Of a stretch of DNA of 28,029 nucleotides, positions 6,538 to 13,734 are shown one piece after another (position 1 is the first letter of the stretch; the number at the start of each line of letters is the position of its first letter). Source of the DNA: a virus; IMG/VR virus record IMGVR_UViG_3300005056_000023, positions 1-28,029 of that record. One strand, given 5' to 3'. The translations under genes were made by a program, and so were the position numbers. The notes beneath the pieces are model-generated. The model ran no database searches and had not been told where the DNA came from. It worked only from the letters and a program-made list of their open reading frames with translations.

Positions 6538-7988
6538 TGGCGGCCATTAGCGTACAGGAGGATGGGGGTGGTGATTACACTTCCTGGGAAGCTGCTGTAG
6601 AGAATGCTTCAACAGCTGACGGCGATGTAATAACGATATCAGAAACCTGGAACGCAACTACCGGGGCCGAAGATACACAAATAACGGTCGCTGACGCTTT
6701 GACCATGCAGGCTACAGGCAGCTCCAAACACATTGGTCGGCCCTGGTCTTCAGGTGAAACGACTTTCAGGCATAGAAATAGCTCATCAGGTCATTCAATC
6801 ACGATAACAGACACTGGCTCAGTAACATTCATTGGCCTTGATATTCAAAACGAGTCGACTGGAACATCGGATGAGGTATTCAGGAATAACGTAGCAAATA
6901 CATTTTTAGCGCAAAATTGTTTATTAGGGTTTGATTCACGAAATTCTGAGCAAGATATTTTTTATACTGAAGCGGCAAATGACACTACTTTCGAGCAGTG
7001 CCATTTCTATAACGTACTCCGCGGCGTTGTTGACATGACCGGGTCAGCTAGCGGCACTATCAACATGAACAGCAACACTGCTTATGATATCGGCTTTTCA
7101 GACTCACAGACAAGCAGATCAGGGCTCATAGGAAAAAACACTAGCGGAACAGTAACGGTCAATATGTACAATAATATTGTGCATATGAACAGCGCCAGCT
7201 ATCCAGTATGCACAAACAGCACAACGGCAAATACCACGGCGAATATTGAACGGTTAATAACGAATAGTACAGTCGCTCCAATGGCGAACGTGCCAGCGAC
7301 AGCTAACTACGCTGATAATGTCGAAGATGCAGTAATCAATGATACGGATTCTTCCGGTAATTACATATTATTAGACACAACCACAAGCCCGTATGATTTA
7401 AGGCTATTCGATAACGCCACGAATAACGCAGCCCAAGACGTGCACGCGACGGCTACCGCGGCTAATCTGACAATACCATCTACTGATATCGTTGGAACAA
7501 GCAGGCCACAGAATACCAATTTTGATCTGGGCGCGTTTGAGATAGACGCTGGTGGTGGCACCACTCTTTCACCCACCGGAATTGCCTCTTTAGAGGCGTT
7601 TGGTACTGCCGTAATATCTACGGGTGGCGTTACAGTTTCGCCAACATCCATTTCATCATTGGAAGCTTTTGGTACCGCTACCATAACTGTTGGGGGTGTA
7701 ACACTAAGCCCGAGCTCCATAAATTCCCTGGAGGCATTCGGCACTGCAACAATTACAACCGGAATAGTTCAACTCCAGCCATCAGCCATACCATCAGCCG
7801 AAGCATTTGGAACCCCTGTAATTACCGTAGGGGCTGTTATACTTCAACCTAACGGGATAGTGTCCGGGGAAGCTTTCGGCGTTGCTGTCATAACTGGAGG
7901 AACTCCACCAGCTATATTGGATGGTTTAACGAGAGAATTAACCTTTGATTTGACGGTATCACTAACAAGAGACGCAACAGGGGCTTAA
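6537..7988 (+). CDS. Beta-helix virion/fibre-type protein with five C-terminal 23-residue repeats
   Basis: A 483-residue Ser/Thr/Asn/Ala-rich protein. The first ~335 residues begin with I-S-V-Q-E-D-G-G-G-D-Y-T-S-W-E-A-A, the usual opening of a right-handed parallel beta-helix of pectate-lyase type, and continue in short strand repeats such as GSVTFIGLDIQN. The N-terminal part closes with N-F-D-L-G-A-F-E, a frequent ending of such folds. After a Gly-rich linker come five 23-residue repeats with core S-L-E-A-F-G-T-A (bases 7566-7901), then a short tail. It is likely an extended virion appendage, adhesin or polysaccharide-binding protein. There is no signal peptide. No catalytic residues can be assigned. 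Confidence 0.7.
   Translation: MAAISVQEDGGGDYTSWEAAVENASTADGDVITISETWNATTGAEDTQITVADALTMQATGSSKHIGRPWSSGETTFRHRNSSSGHSITITDTGSVTFIGLDIQNESTGTSDEVFRNNVANTFLAQNCLLGFDSRNSEQDIFYTEAANDTTFEQCHFYNVLRGVVDMTGSASGTINMNSNTAYDIGFSDSQTSRSGLIGKNTSGTVTVNMYNNIVHMNSASYPVCTNSTTANTTANIERLITNSTVAPMANVPATANYADNVEDAVINDTDSSGNYILLDTTTSPYDLRLFDNATNNAAQDVHATATAANLTIPSTDIVGTSRPQNTNFDLGAFEIDAGGGTTLSPTGIASLEAFGTAVISTGGVTVSPTSISSLEAFGTATITVGGVTLSPSSINSLEAFGTATITTGIVQLQPSAIPSAEAFGTPVITVGAVILQPNGIVSGEAFGVAVITGGTPPAILDGLTRELTFDLTVSLTRDATGA
7566..7901 (+). repeat. Five in-frame 69-base repeats (23 residues each)
   Basis: Unit starts fall at exactly 7566, 7635, 7704, 7773 and 7842; the last unit is about 20 residues long. 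Each reads L/V-S/Q-P, two or three variable residues, I, a variable residue, S, L/A/G, then E-A-F-G, two or three variable residues, V/T-I-T/S. The spacing is exact while codons differ between units, so the repeat is old at DNA level and kept at protein level. Confidence 0.85.
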
Positions 7989-7989
7989 A

Positions 7990-8247
7990 ATGGCAACGAA
8001 AAAAGTATTAACATTTACCGCTGATGAGGCCCAAATAGCCAGCATCGGAAGACCTTCGAACGTTGTTATTGAAGGCAACTTTGGTGGCGGAACAGTTACC
8101 CATACAGTGACCGGAACAGTGACACCAATCAGAACACCAGCTACAGCAGCAGACACCTATCAATGCCTTGCTTATGTGACCACCTTTACGCTATCCGGCT
8201 CAACAACCCCCAACTTATCAATAACGATAGAACCAGTGAGAGACTAA
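7990..8247 (+). CDS. Small beta-rich structural-type protein
   Basis: An 85-residue Thr/Val/Gly-rich protein starting one base after the stop of the beta-helix gene, with AGGGGC upstream as ribosome site. The pattern of alternating Val/Thr strands and GGGTVTHTVTGTVTP suggests a small beta-sandwich, as in decoration or fibre-tip proteins. One Cys only and no membrane segment. I do not recognise a family. Coupling to the previous gene suggests that it acts with it. Confidence 0.6.
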   Translation: MATKKVLTFTADEAQIASIGRPSNVVIEGNFGGGTVTHTVTGTVTPIRTPATAADTYQCLAYVTTFTLSGSTTPNLSITIEPVRD

Positions 8248-8276
8248 TTGCATTATGATTAATAGCCCTCTATGGT
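8248..8276 (+). promoter_or_regulatory. Weak sigma70-like promoter candidate
   Basis: TTGCAT (8248-8253) and TATGGT (8271-8276) are separated by 17 bases, four of six matches at each box. It lies in the gap before the packaging genes. The match is modest for an AT-rich genome and would occur by chance now and then. Confidence 0.25.
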
Positions 8277-8413
8277 TAAAACGTTCCTTACTGGTTTGGA
8301 ACTACCCGACTAGACAAAGATTTCTCCCTGGAGGTGGTCCCCGTCTGGCAATGACCGTCATTCGTGGCGGTTTTTGTCGTTTTGGGTATCCAGTGTTAAG
8401 GTTTATGCTATGA
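8255..8413 (+). CDS. Possible 52-residue peptide in spacer
   Basis: An ORF from ATG 8255 to TGA 8411-8413, overlapping the next start. The product is Arg/Leu/Gly-rich with R-Q-R-F-L-P-G-G-G-P-R-L in the middle. No good Shine-Dalgarno is seen, and the ORF runs straight through the terminator hairpin at 8354-8375, which argues against it. The order W-L-K-R followed by a Pro/Gly-rich middle does not match any family I know. Confidence 0.3.
   Translation: MINSPLWLKRSLLVWNYPTRQRFLPGGGPRLAMTVIRGGFCRFGYPVLRFML
8354..8375 (+). terminator. Rho-independent terminator
   Basis: ACCGTC (8354-8359) pairs with GGCGGT (8366-8371) with one G-U pair, a six-base loop, and a run of five T that includes the last stem base. 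It separates the beta-helix gene group from the packaging genes. Confidence 0.6.
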
Positions 8414-8679
8414 CTGACGTAATAAACGAAATAATTGATCAAGCAATAAGCGCTCTGGTAAATGATTCGCCAGAGAAAAGCGCGGAATCTCTTGAAGAGT
8501 TAGCCCATGTTTTTGCCAGAGGCGGCCAGCCACTTCAAAGCTTTCTAAATATGCGAACATACATCATCACTCAAGCATCTGAGCAAACAAGCGCCCTCTT
8601 CATTCAGGAGAAGGTAAAGGTTCAGGAGCAAATACTAAGGGAAAAACGCAATGCCAGTCGAAAAATCATCATCCACTAA
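8410..8679 (+). CDS. Hypothetical small helical protein
   Basis: An 89-residue protein. The frame opens at 8374, but ATG 8410 follows TTAAGG about 10 bases upstream, and the earlier stretch lies in the terminator tail. The product is largely helical and mixed-charge (DVINEIIDQAIS, then S-A-E-S-L-E-E-L-A-H-V-F-A-R). Its end overlaps the next gene by 29 bases. It heads the packaging block. I do not recognise a family, and it may be an assembly or regulatory factor. Confidence 0.55.
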   Translation: MTDVINEIIDQAISALVNDSPEKSAESLEELAHVFARGGQPLQSFLNMRTYIITQASEQTSALFIQEKVKVQEQILREKRNASRKIIIH

Positions 8680-9109
8680 GAAGACAAACAAAGTAACCAA
8701 GGCCCCCAGTTCGGACCCAATGAAAGGCCCAGCCAAGGAGGCAAGCACAAAGACTTTTACAATCCCACCTGAAACAGAAAAGCTAGTGGATCTTAATGCT
8801 GAAATTGATTGTGCTGATGAGAATGGTGTTGTTGATCACACGGATTTACTAGCCATTCCTGATCCTATCAAACGGCCTGATTCACCCCTTGTTGCTGATG
8901 AAGAGCCTGAACTCGTTGATGTAAGCACTGAAGATAAGCGCAGGATACTAGATCTTGAATGTCAAGTGGCTGAGCTTAATGCTGGAGTGAGCGTCTTAAT
9001 GGATGCAATCTCAAAGTTCGCGGTATTATCAGGGCATGGTAATCACCTGAAAGGATTTGGCATAAAGCGATGGGAACCCGGCCAAAGAGACATGACAAAA
9101 TTTGGTTAA
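8651..9109 (+). CDS. Hypothetical acidic protein upstream of terminase
   Basis: A 152-residue protein. The first ~35 residues are Lys/Ser/Pro/Thr-rich and look disordered, 40-90 are acidic (EIDCADENG, ADEEPELVDV), and 93-125 form a helix that could be a coiled coil (RRILDLECQVAELNAGV). AAGGGAAAAACGCA precedes the ATG. It overlaps the preceding gene by 29 bases. Disordered plus coiled-coil layout is seen in some assembly proteins. No recognised domain. Confidence 0.6.
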   Translation: MPVEKSSSTKKTNKVTKAPSSDPMKGPAKEASTKTFTIPPETEKLVDLNAEIDCADENGVVDHTDLLAIPDPIKRPDSPLVADEEPELVDVSTEDKRRILDLECQVAELNAGVSVLMDAISKFAVLSGHGNHLKGFGIKRWEPGQRDMTKFG

Positions 9110-9141
9110 TCACCATATAAGCTACCCGAAAGGATACTAGC

Positions 9142-9186
9142 ATGATTAGATTAAAAAACAGCCACTTGATTGGTGAACGTAAGTGA
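9142..9186 (+). CDS. Possible 14-residue leader peptide
   Basis: ATG 9142 lies behind a good AAAGGA Shine-Dalgarno and runs 14 codons to TGA 9184-9186, which overlaps the GTG start (9183) of the putative small terminase as GTGA. The GTG has an in-frame TAA directly before it, so it cannot be extended. The short ORF may bring ribosomes to a weak start. Confidence 0.4.
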   Translation: MIRLKNSHLIGERK

Positions 9187-9530
9187 CTGATTCCAAAGGG
9201 AAATCCAAAGATAGCATTCGTGTAAAGGCAGTAAAGGCAGCTACACATGATGCTATGCGCGCTAAAATGTCATTTCACAAAGCAATCAAAGCCATTGGTG
9301 ATGCTGAACAATTTCTCGTTGATGCCATCAATAAAACAGAAACCCAAGATGAAAAAGGATTGTCCAATGCAAAGATTGGAGCTATCCGAACACTCATTGA
9401 TTCCAAGTGGAAACGAATAGATAAACTCTTGCCAAGCCTTAAAGCCGTTGAATTATCTGGTGATATCGGAATTCGTAACGTTGTTAGGATTGTTCACTTG
9501 GATGGGGAGCAGGGTGAAGATGATGAATAA
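9183..9530 (+). CDS. Putative terminase small subunit
   Basis: A 115-residue protein with GTG start, fixed by the in-frame stop just upstream. It is helical and basic at the N-terminus, with N-A-K-I-G-A-I-R-T-L-I-D-S-K-W-K-R-I-D-K-L-L-P-S-L-K near 72-97 and an acidic C-terminus. Small terminase or DNA maturase A subunits have this kind of helical bundle; they recognise phage DNA ends and load the large subunit. The call rests mainly on its place immediately before the large terminase and on the general look, not on a clear signature. It could instead be an unrelated packaging accessory protein. Confidence 0.55.
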   Translation: MTDSKGKSKDSIRVKAVKAATHDAMRAKMSFHKAIKAIGDAEQFLVDAINKTETQDEKGLSNAKIGAIRTLIDSKWKRIDKLLPSLKAVELSGDIGIRNVVRIVHLDGEQGEDDE

Positions 9531-9583
9531 GGTCTTAATTTTCTTTCTTTGTAGGGGTTTAACTACTCTGATTATGTCTAAAA

Positions 9584-11050
9584 ATGCCAGTAACTGAGTA
9601 CCGCACAAAGGCCCAAGGAAAGGTTCTTAGAGCGTACAAGGATTGCTGGGAAAGAGTTCCTGCCATTATGGGCCCATTGGGCTCTGGTAAAACTGTTGAG
9701 AGCTGTCAAAAGCTCTTTGCTGCTATGTGCAATCAGAAGCCTAACGCTGATGATATTCGGCCCAGTCGTTTTGTTGCTGTGCGAAACACTTACCCGGACC
9801 TAACTTCCACCACTATCAAAGATTGGAAAGAGCTGTATCTTCAATTGGGGCGTTATGTAGGTGGGGGGTTAGAGCCTCCTACCCACCACTTAGATTTTGA
9901 CCTTGAAGACGGAACCACTGTTAACAGTGAATTAATCTTCTTGGCGCTAGATAGACCTGATGCGGTTAAGAAGCTGCGCGGGTATCAGGTAACAGGTTTT
10001 TGGCTCAATGAGATGAAAGAGCTATCTAAGGCCGTTGTTGATATGGCTGACTTGAGACACGGCCGTTACCCATCAATGGCTGCTGGTAGAGTCAAACCTA
10101 CTTGGCACGGAATGATAGGAGACACCAACGCACCTGATGAAGATCATTGGTATTACGAGCTAGCCGAAGAAACCAAGCCAAAAGGATGGGTTTTCCATAA
10201 GCAGCCTGGGGGCGTACTCTGCGCCGGTGATGATGAGACTTTTGTACTCAATCCAAAGGCTGAGAACTTAGGGAATCTTCCTGATGGTTACTATGAAAAG
10301 GGCATGGAGGGCAAGAAGTACGATTGGATCAAGGTCAATCTAGCCAATGAGTATGGTTTTGTGGCTGATGGTAAGCCAGTTTATGAGGAATACGTTGATT
10401 CTGTTCACTGCCTAAAACAGGAATACGTACCAAACCCAGCCTATCCCATCATATTGGGGGTGGATTTTGGAAGAACGCCGGCATGTGCCTTCCTCCAATT
10501 TATACCGGGGATTGGTCGCTATGTTGGATTTGACGAGTTTGTCACTGAAGATATGAGCGCGGCTTTGTTTGCACCACAACTAAAGATCTACATTGCTCAA
10601 AACTATCCCAATTTCAAGATATCAAGAAGTGGAGGCGACCCATCTGGTGACAGTGGCGGTCAGGCTACTGAGGAAACACCGTTCTCGATATTGCGGGCCC
10701 ACGGTATCAAGATGGTATTCCCTACCGCGACCAATGACCCTCTAATCAGGAGAGCATCAATCATCAACCCAATGACTCGACTTTGTATGGATGGCAAGCC
10801 AGCATTCATGATCAGCCCCAAGGCTAAACAATGGCGCAAGGGTTTGATGGGTGGTTTCTGCTACAAGAGGATTCAGGTTGTTGGTGATGACAAGTTTCAT
10901 GATCAGCCAGATAAGAACAAATATTCGCATATCTGTGAAGCTGGAGAATATGGATTACAGCAAGCAGGCGAAGGAATAGCGGTAATAACACCTAGCAACG
11001 ATACATGGACGGCACCTGTTACGGCTGCTGAATGGTCGCCCTTTGATTGA
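9584..11050 (+). CDS. Terminase large subunit
   Basis: A 488-residue packaging motor of the terminase superfamily, T7-type virion context. Residues 30-37 (GPLGSGKT) are the Walker A loop. FWLNEMKE (139-146) is the Walker B region with catalytic Glu143. G-V-D-F-G-R (292-297) begins the RNase H-like nuclease domain with Asp294 as first metal ligand. S-G-G-D-P-S-G downstream gives a further acidic residue, and D-Q-P-D-K-N-K-Y-S-H near the end is the usual C-terminal motif. The protein pumps DNA into the prohead and cuts it. ATG 9584 has no good ribosome site; a GTAGGGG lies over 25 bases away. Length is normal for the family. Confidence 0.93.
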   Translation: MPVTEYRTKAQGKVLRAYKDCWERVPAIMGPLGSGKTVESCQKLFAAMCNQKPNADDIRPSRFVAVRNTYPDLTSTTIKDWKELYLQLGRYVGGGLEPPTHHLDFDLEDGTTVNSELIFLALDRPDAVKKLRGYQVTGFWLNEMKELSKAVVDMADLRHGRYPSMAAGRVKPTWHGMIGDTNAPDEDHWYYELAEETKPKGWVFHKQPGGVLCAGDDETFVLNPKAENLGNLPDGYYEKGMEGKKYDWIKVNLANEYGFVADGKPVYEEYVDSVHCLKQEYVPNPAYPIILGVDFGRTPACAFLQFIPGIGRYVGFDEFVTEDMSAALFAPQLKIYIAQNYPNFKISRSGGDPSGDSGGQATEETPFSILRAHGIKMVFPTATNDPLIRRASIINPMTRLCMDGKPAFMISPKAKQWRKGLMGGFCYKRIQVVGDDKFHDQPDKNKYSHICEAGEYGLQQAGEGIAVITPSNDTWTAPVTAAEWSPFD

Positions 11051-11438
11051 GTCAGAATGCAACATTCGTGTGTGGCATGTGGTGTTTTGCAAAGCAACAA
11101 TTAACCATTGGCTTCTGGATAGGCTAAAATATGGGCATGTGTACGCAATGCGCCTTAGTCCTGGCAAGCAGTATTGGACGGTAATCGATCCAACCACCAG
11201 CTGCATTGATGCCACAACGGTTCCTATAGAGCTATACTCAAACCCAATGGACTACAAAGAAACAGCGCTTAAATCGGTTCGTGTTATAGTGAAACCAAAG
11301 GAAATAAGCCGTTTTTCTGCTGGTGTTGATGTTTTTAGCTGCGTTTCAGTGGTCAAGCACTTGTTAGGCATATCGAGCAGGCGCATATTGACACCTAATC
11401 AGTTGTTGAAATATTTGGAGCAAAACAAACATGGCTGA
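11043..11438 (+). CDS. Conserved phage protein with Cys/His motifs (possible papain-like fold)
   Basis: A 131-residue frame beginning with TTG at 11043 inside the terminase end, or possibly with one of the GTG codons at 11070 or soon after. The preserved parts are K-Y-G-H-V-Y-A-M-R (about 30-38), a hydrophobic middle, then V-F-S-C-V-S-V-V-K-H-L-L-G-I (about 97-110) and I-L-T-P-N-Q-L-L-K-Y-L. This arrangement recurs in small proteins next to podovirus terminases. A His in a G-H-V turn with a later Cys at a helix start would fit a permuted NlpC/P60 or papain-like fold, so a protease or amidase role is conceivable. The catalytic claim is inference. Confidence 0.6.
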   Translation: MIESECNIRVWHVVFCKATINHWLLDRLKYGHVYAMRLSPGKQYWTVIDPTTSCIDATTVPIELYSNPMDYKETALKSVRVIVKPKEISRFSAGVDVFSCVSVVKHLLGISSRRILTPNQLLKYLEQNKHG

Positions 11439-11721
11439 ACAATTAACTAAAGTTACGAGCGCTGTAGAGAAAACTAATCCAATTTTCGGGGCCGTTAAGA
11501 AATCAGGGGGCAGCTTCCTAAGTGATGCTTTTGAAAGTACCGCTGAGTTTGCCAAATCAGATAGAGAAAGAATAAAAAAGCAAGAGGCGCAATTTGCGAG
11601 TGAGCAACAGCAAGTGGCGGCGGAGTCATTTAAACCGAAATCAGCAAAAGCGGTAAAGTCTAGAAGGGCGTCTGCTGCTAAATCAAATCGGTCAGAATCA
11701 CTTCTGACAAGGAAGGTATAA
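11431..11721 (+). CDS. Small basic virion-associated protein, unknown
   Basis: A 96-residue protein overlapping the previous stop by 8 bases and ending in TAATG with the next gene. The N-terminal part has a Gly-rich turn (K-K-S-G-G-S-F-L), the middle is a charged helix with many Gln and Glu (KKQEAQFASEQQQVAAE), and the C-terminal third is Lys/Arg/Ser/Ala-rich and probably disordered. It lies between terminase and portal, where several phages encode small assembly proteins. No family was recognised. Confidence 0.6.
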   Translation: MAEQLTKVTSAVEKTNPIFGAVKKSGGSFLSDAFESTAEFAKSDRERIKKQEAQFASEQQQVAAESFKPKSAKAVKSRRASAAKSNRSESLLTRKV

Positions 11722-11936
11722 TGGGCGACATACTTGACCAAGGCGCAAAGGATAGGGCGCGTAAAAGCGCAGATCTTCAGCAGAGACAGCTTGAAGCGCA
11801 GAAAAAAAAGGAAGATCTAGCGGCTGCTGAGTCAGAAGACGAAACAGCGAGACGAAAAGCAACAGCAAAAGGAACGGGGGCTCGCAGTAGCTTGCTAGTA
11901 ACCAGCCCAACCGGCCTTTCCAAAACTTTGGGGTAG
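11721..11936 (+). CDS. Small pre-portal protein with S-P-T-G-L motif
   Basis: A 71-residue protein with a charged coiled-coil helix from about 8 to 48 (Arg/Gln/Lys/Glu) and a short C-terminal motif G-A-R-S-S-L-L-V-T-S-P-T-G-L-S-K-T-L-G. Similar short proteins with this tail occur just upstream of portal genes in T7-type virion clusters; I know of no established role. Its ATG overlaps the previous stop (TAATG), and the portal follows after 3 bases. Confidence 0.65.
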   Translation: MGDILDQGAKDRARKSADLQQRQLEAQKKKEDLAAAESEDETARRKATAKGTGARSSLLVTSPTGLSKTLG

Positions 11937-11939
11937 AAT

Positions 11940-13478
11940 ATGGCTTTCTCTGATTTAGGTGGCATTAATCAGCTGTTAAAGCGATTCAAAGCCGCTCAAA
12001 CCGAATATGAATTATTCCGCTCTATTCATCAAGAAGCGTATGACTTCACAGCACCTCAGCGGGAAACATTCCGCTTTCGCTCTCCAGGGCAAGAAAAGAA
12101 CCGGCACGTTTACGACTCAACAGCAACAGAAGGCACGGTTACCCATGTAGGGCGCATCAAGTCTGCCACCATGCCCAGCTGGAAAGAGTGGTTCAAGTTT
12201 ACCGCGGGCTCAATTGTTCCAGAGGATCAAATTGCAGCAGTTAACAAAGACCTTGAAGCAGGCACAAAGACATTCTTTAACGCGTTGAATCATTCGAATT
12301 TTGATACCGAGATAGATCCCTCGCTAACTGATTGGACTGTTGGAACCGGTGCCATCATCATGGATTCAGGGGAGCTTTCAGGGCGCGACCTGTTCCGATT
12401 CACCAATGTGCCATTGGCTGAGCTGTACCCTGAGAAGGCAGTTAAAGGCCGTGTTCGTTCAGGGTGGAGAAAGCAAAAGTTGCCGGTTGGCCACATAAAA
12501 CAGCTTTGGCCTAAAGCCAAGTTGACAGATAAACTTGTCAAGATGATCGCAAAGAATCCCGAAACTGAGATTGACGTTCTCAATGGTTACCTTTTCAACA
12601 CGAAGGATAAGCTTTATTACAATGTCGTTATTCGTGAGAGCGAAAAACATATTTTATTCGAGCAATCATTTAACACTCAGCGACTTATCATCTTTCGGGC
12701 TGATGTAATACCTGGCGAAACGTTTGGACGTGGCCCATCAATCAGGCTGTTGCCTGATATACGCTCACTAAACAAGATTGTTGAGTTTGATTTGAGGGCC
12801 TTGGCTCTTAATGTTGGCGGCATTTTCACGGGGGTTAATGATGGAATTTTTAATCCAAACACTGTCAGGCTTGCCCCGCAAACTATTATCCCTGTTGCTA
12901 GCAATAGCACTACGAACCCTACTCTTGCTAGCGTTTTTTCTGGTGGTAATGCTGCTGATGTTGAAGTTCGCGTTAAGGATCTGCGAGAGCGAATAGATAA
13001 GGCGTATTTTGCCAACCCTATGGGTGATATATCCGACTCCGTTAGAACGCTTGGCGAACAAATGGCACGATTACAGGACATGCTTAAACAGCGTGGTGCA
13101 TCATTAGGCCGTCTTCGCTCTGAGCTCATCGATCGCATTGCTGAAACTGGCGTGGATATTCTTCAGGAGCTTGGCAAATTCCCAAAAATTAAGGTTGATG
13201 GCGAACAGGTAACCCTTAAGCACACAAGCCCATTAGCACAAGCTGAAGACTTGGATGATTTTGAAGCAATCCAAACATGGGCTAGCGCCAATATTGCTAT
13301 AGTTGGACCAGAGGTATTCATGGGAACCGCCAAGGTTGAAGACTTCCCCAAGGTAACGGCAAGACAGCTTGGCATACCAGCTGATCTAATTAGATCTGAT
13401 GCAGAGCGTAAGCTTATCGGTGAGGCGGCAGCACAAGCAGCGCAAAGCCAGTTGGGAGGTCAGCCAAGTGAAGGGTAA
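11940..13478 (+). CDS. Portal (head-to-tail connector) protein
   Basis: A 512-residue protein of the T7 gp8-type head-tail connector family (Pfam Head-tail_con). Recognisable parts are Y-D-F-T-A-P-Q-R near 29-36, Y-D-S-T-A-T-E-G near 58-65, the strand-rich wing in the middle, and the helical region R-T-L-G-E-Q-M-A-R-L-Q-D-M-L-K-Q-R-G-A-S-L-G near 361-382, typical of the stem and crown. It forms the dodecameric ring at the capsid vertex through which terminase loads DNA and to which the tail attaches. It starts after TTGGGGTAG at good spacing. Length is normal for the family. The C-terminal tail is Ala/Gln-rich. Confidence 0.92.
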   Translation: MAFSDLGGINQLLKRFKAAQTEYELFRSIHQEAYDFTAPQRETFRFRSPGQEKNRHVYDSTATEGTVTHVGRIKSATMPSWKEWFKFTAGSIVPEDQIAAVNKDLEAGTKTFFNALNHSNFDTEIDPSLTDWTVGTGAIIMDSGELSGRDLFRFTNVPLAELYPEKAVKGRVRSGWRKQKLPVGHIKQLWPKAKLTDKLVKMIAKNPETEIDVLNGYLFNTKDKLYYNVVIRESEKHILFEQSFNTQRLIIFRADVIPGETFGRGPSIRLLPDIRSLNKIVEFDLRALALNVGGIFTGVNDGIFNPNTVRLAPQTIIPVASNSTTNPTLASVFSGGNAADVEVRVKDLRERIDKAYFANPMGDISDSVRTLGEQMARLQDMLKQRGASLGRLRSELIDRIAETGVDILQELGKFPKIKVDGEQVTLKHTSPLAQAEDLDDFEAIQTWASANIAIVGPEVFMGTAKVEDFPKVTARQLGIPADLIRSDAERKLIGEAAAQAAQSQLGGQPSEG

Positions 13479-13734
13479 TCATTTTGACCAGCTAGGCGCT
13501 ACACCAGAGTATTCCGATGAAATGAAGGCTCAGTTTGATAAGCGTGATGAGCTTATTCACCGAGTTTTTGAGCAATCAGAAGCCGGAAGGGATTTGCTTA
13601 TAATGTGGCAGGACGCGCTAATCATGACGCCAACCGCTCAGCCTGGTGATGACCTGCTAACAGTTGGACTGAACGAAGGTAAGAAAAGCTTTATTCGCAA
13701 CATAATCACAACAATCAGAAAGGTAGAGACATGA
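13468..13734 (+). CDS. Bbp19-like small protein
   Basis: An 88-residue protein. The frame is open from 13399, but GTG 13468 follows a strong GGGAGGT 8 bases upstream and overlaps the portal stop, so I chose it. The core H-R-V-F-E-Q-S-E-A-G-R-D-L-L and F-I-R-N-I-I-T-T-I-R resembles the short helical family named after Bordetella phage Bbp19, usually found between portal and scaffold or capsid genes in podoviruses. The function is not established. Its stop TGA overlaps the scaffold ATG (ATGA). Confidence 0.65.
   Translation: MKGNHFDQLGATPEYSDEMKAQFDKRDELIHRVFEQSEAGRDLLIMWQDALIMTPTAQPGDDLLTVGLNEGKKSFIRNIITTIRKVET

Noticed and set aside
8283-8365. tRNA or tRNA-like structure in the spacer
   Set aside because: No acceptor stem closure and no T-loop consensus. 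No tRNA was seen elsewhere in the window either.
9858-9892. GC-rich inverted repeat inside the large terminase gene
   Set aside because: Explained by Gly and Pro codons in a coding stretch; no reason to call it functional.
12677-13138. 153-codon frame on the - strand within the portal gene
   Set aside because: Antisense shadow of a well-supported + strand gene; no ribosome site or family pattern. The same holds for all other - strand frames in the window.
13399-13467. ATG 13399 as start of the Bbp19-like gene
   Set aside because: It would overlap the portal by 80 bases without a ribosome site; GTG 13468 has GGGAGGT at good spacing.
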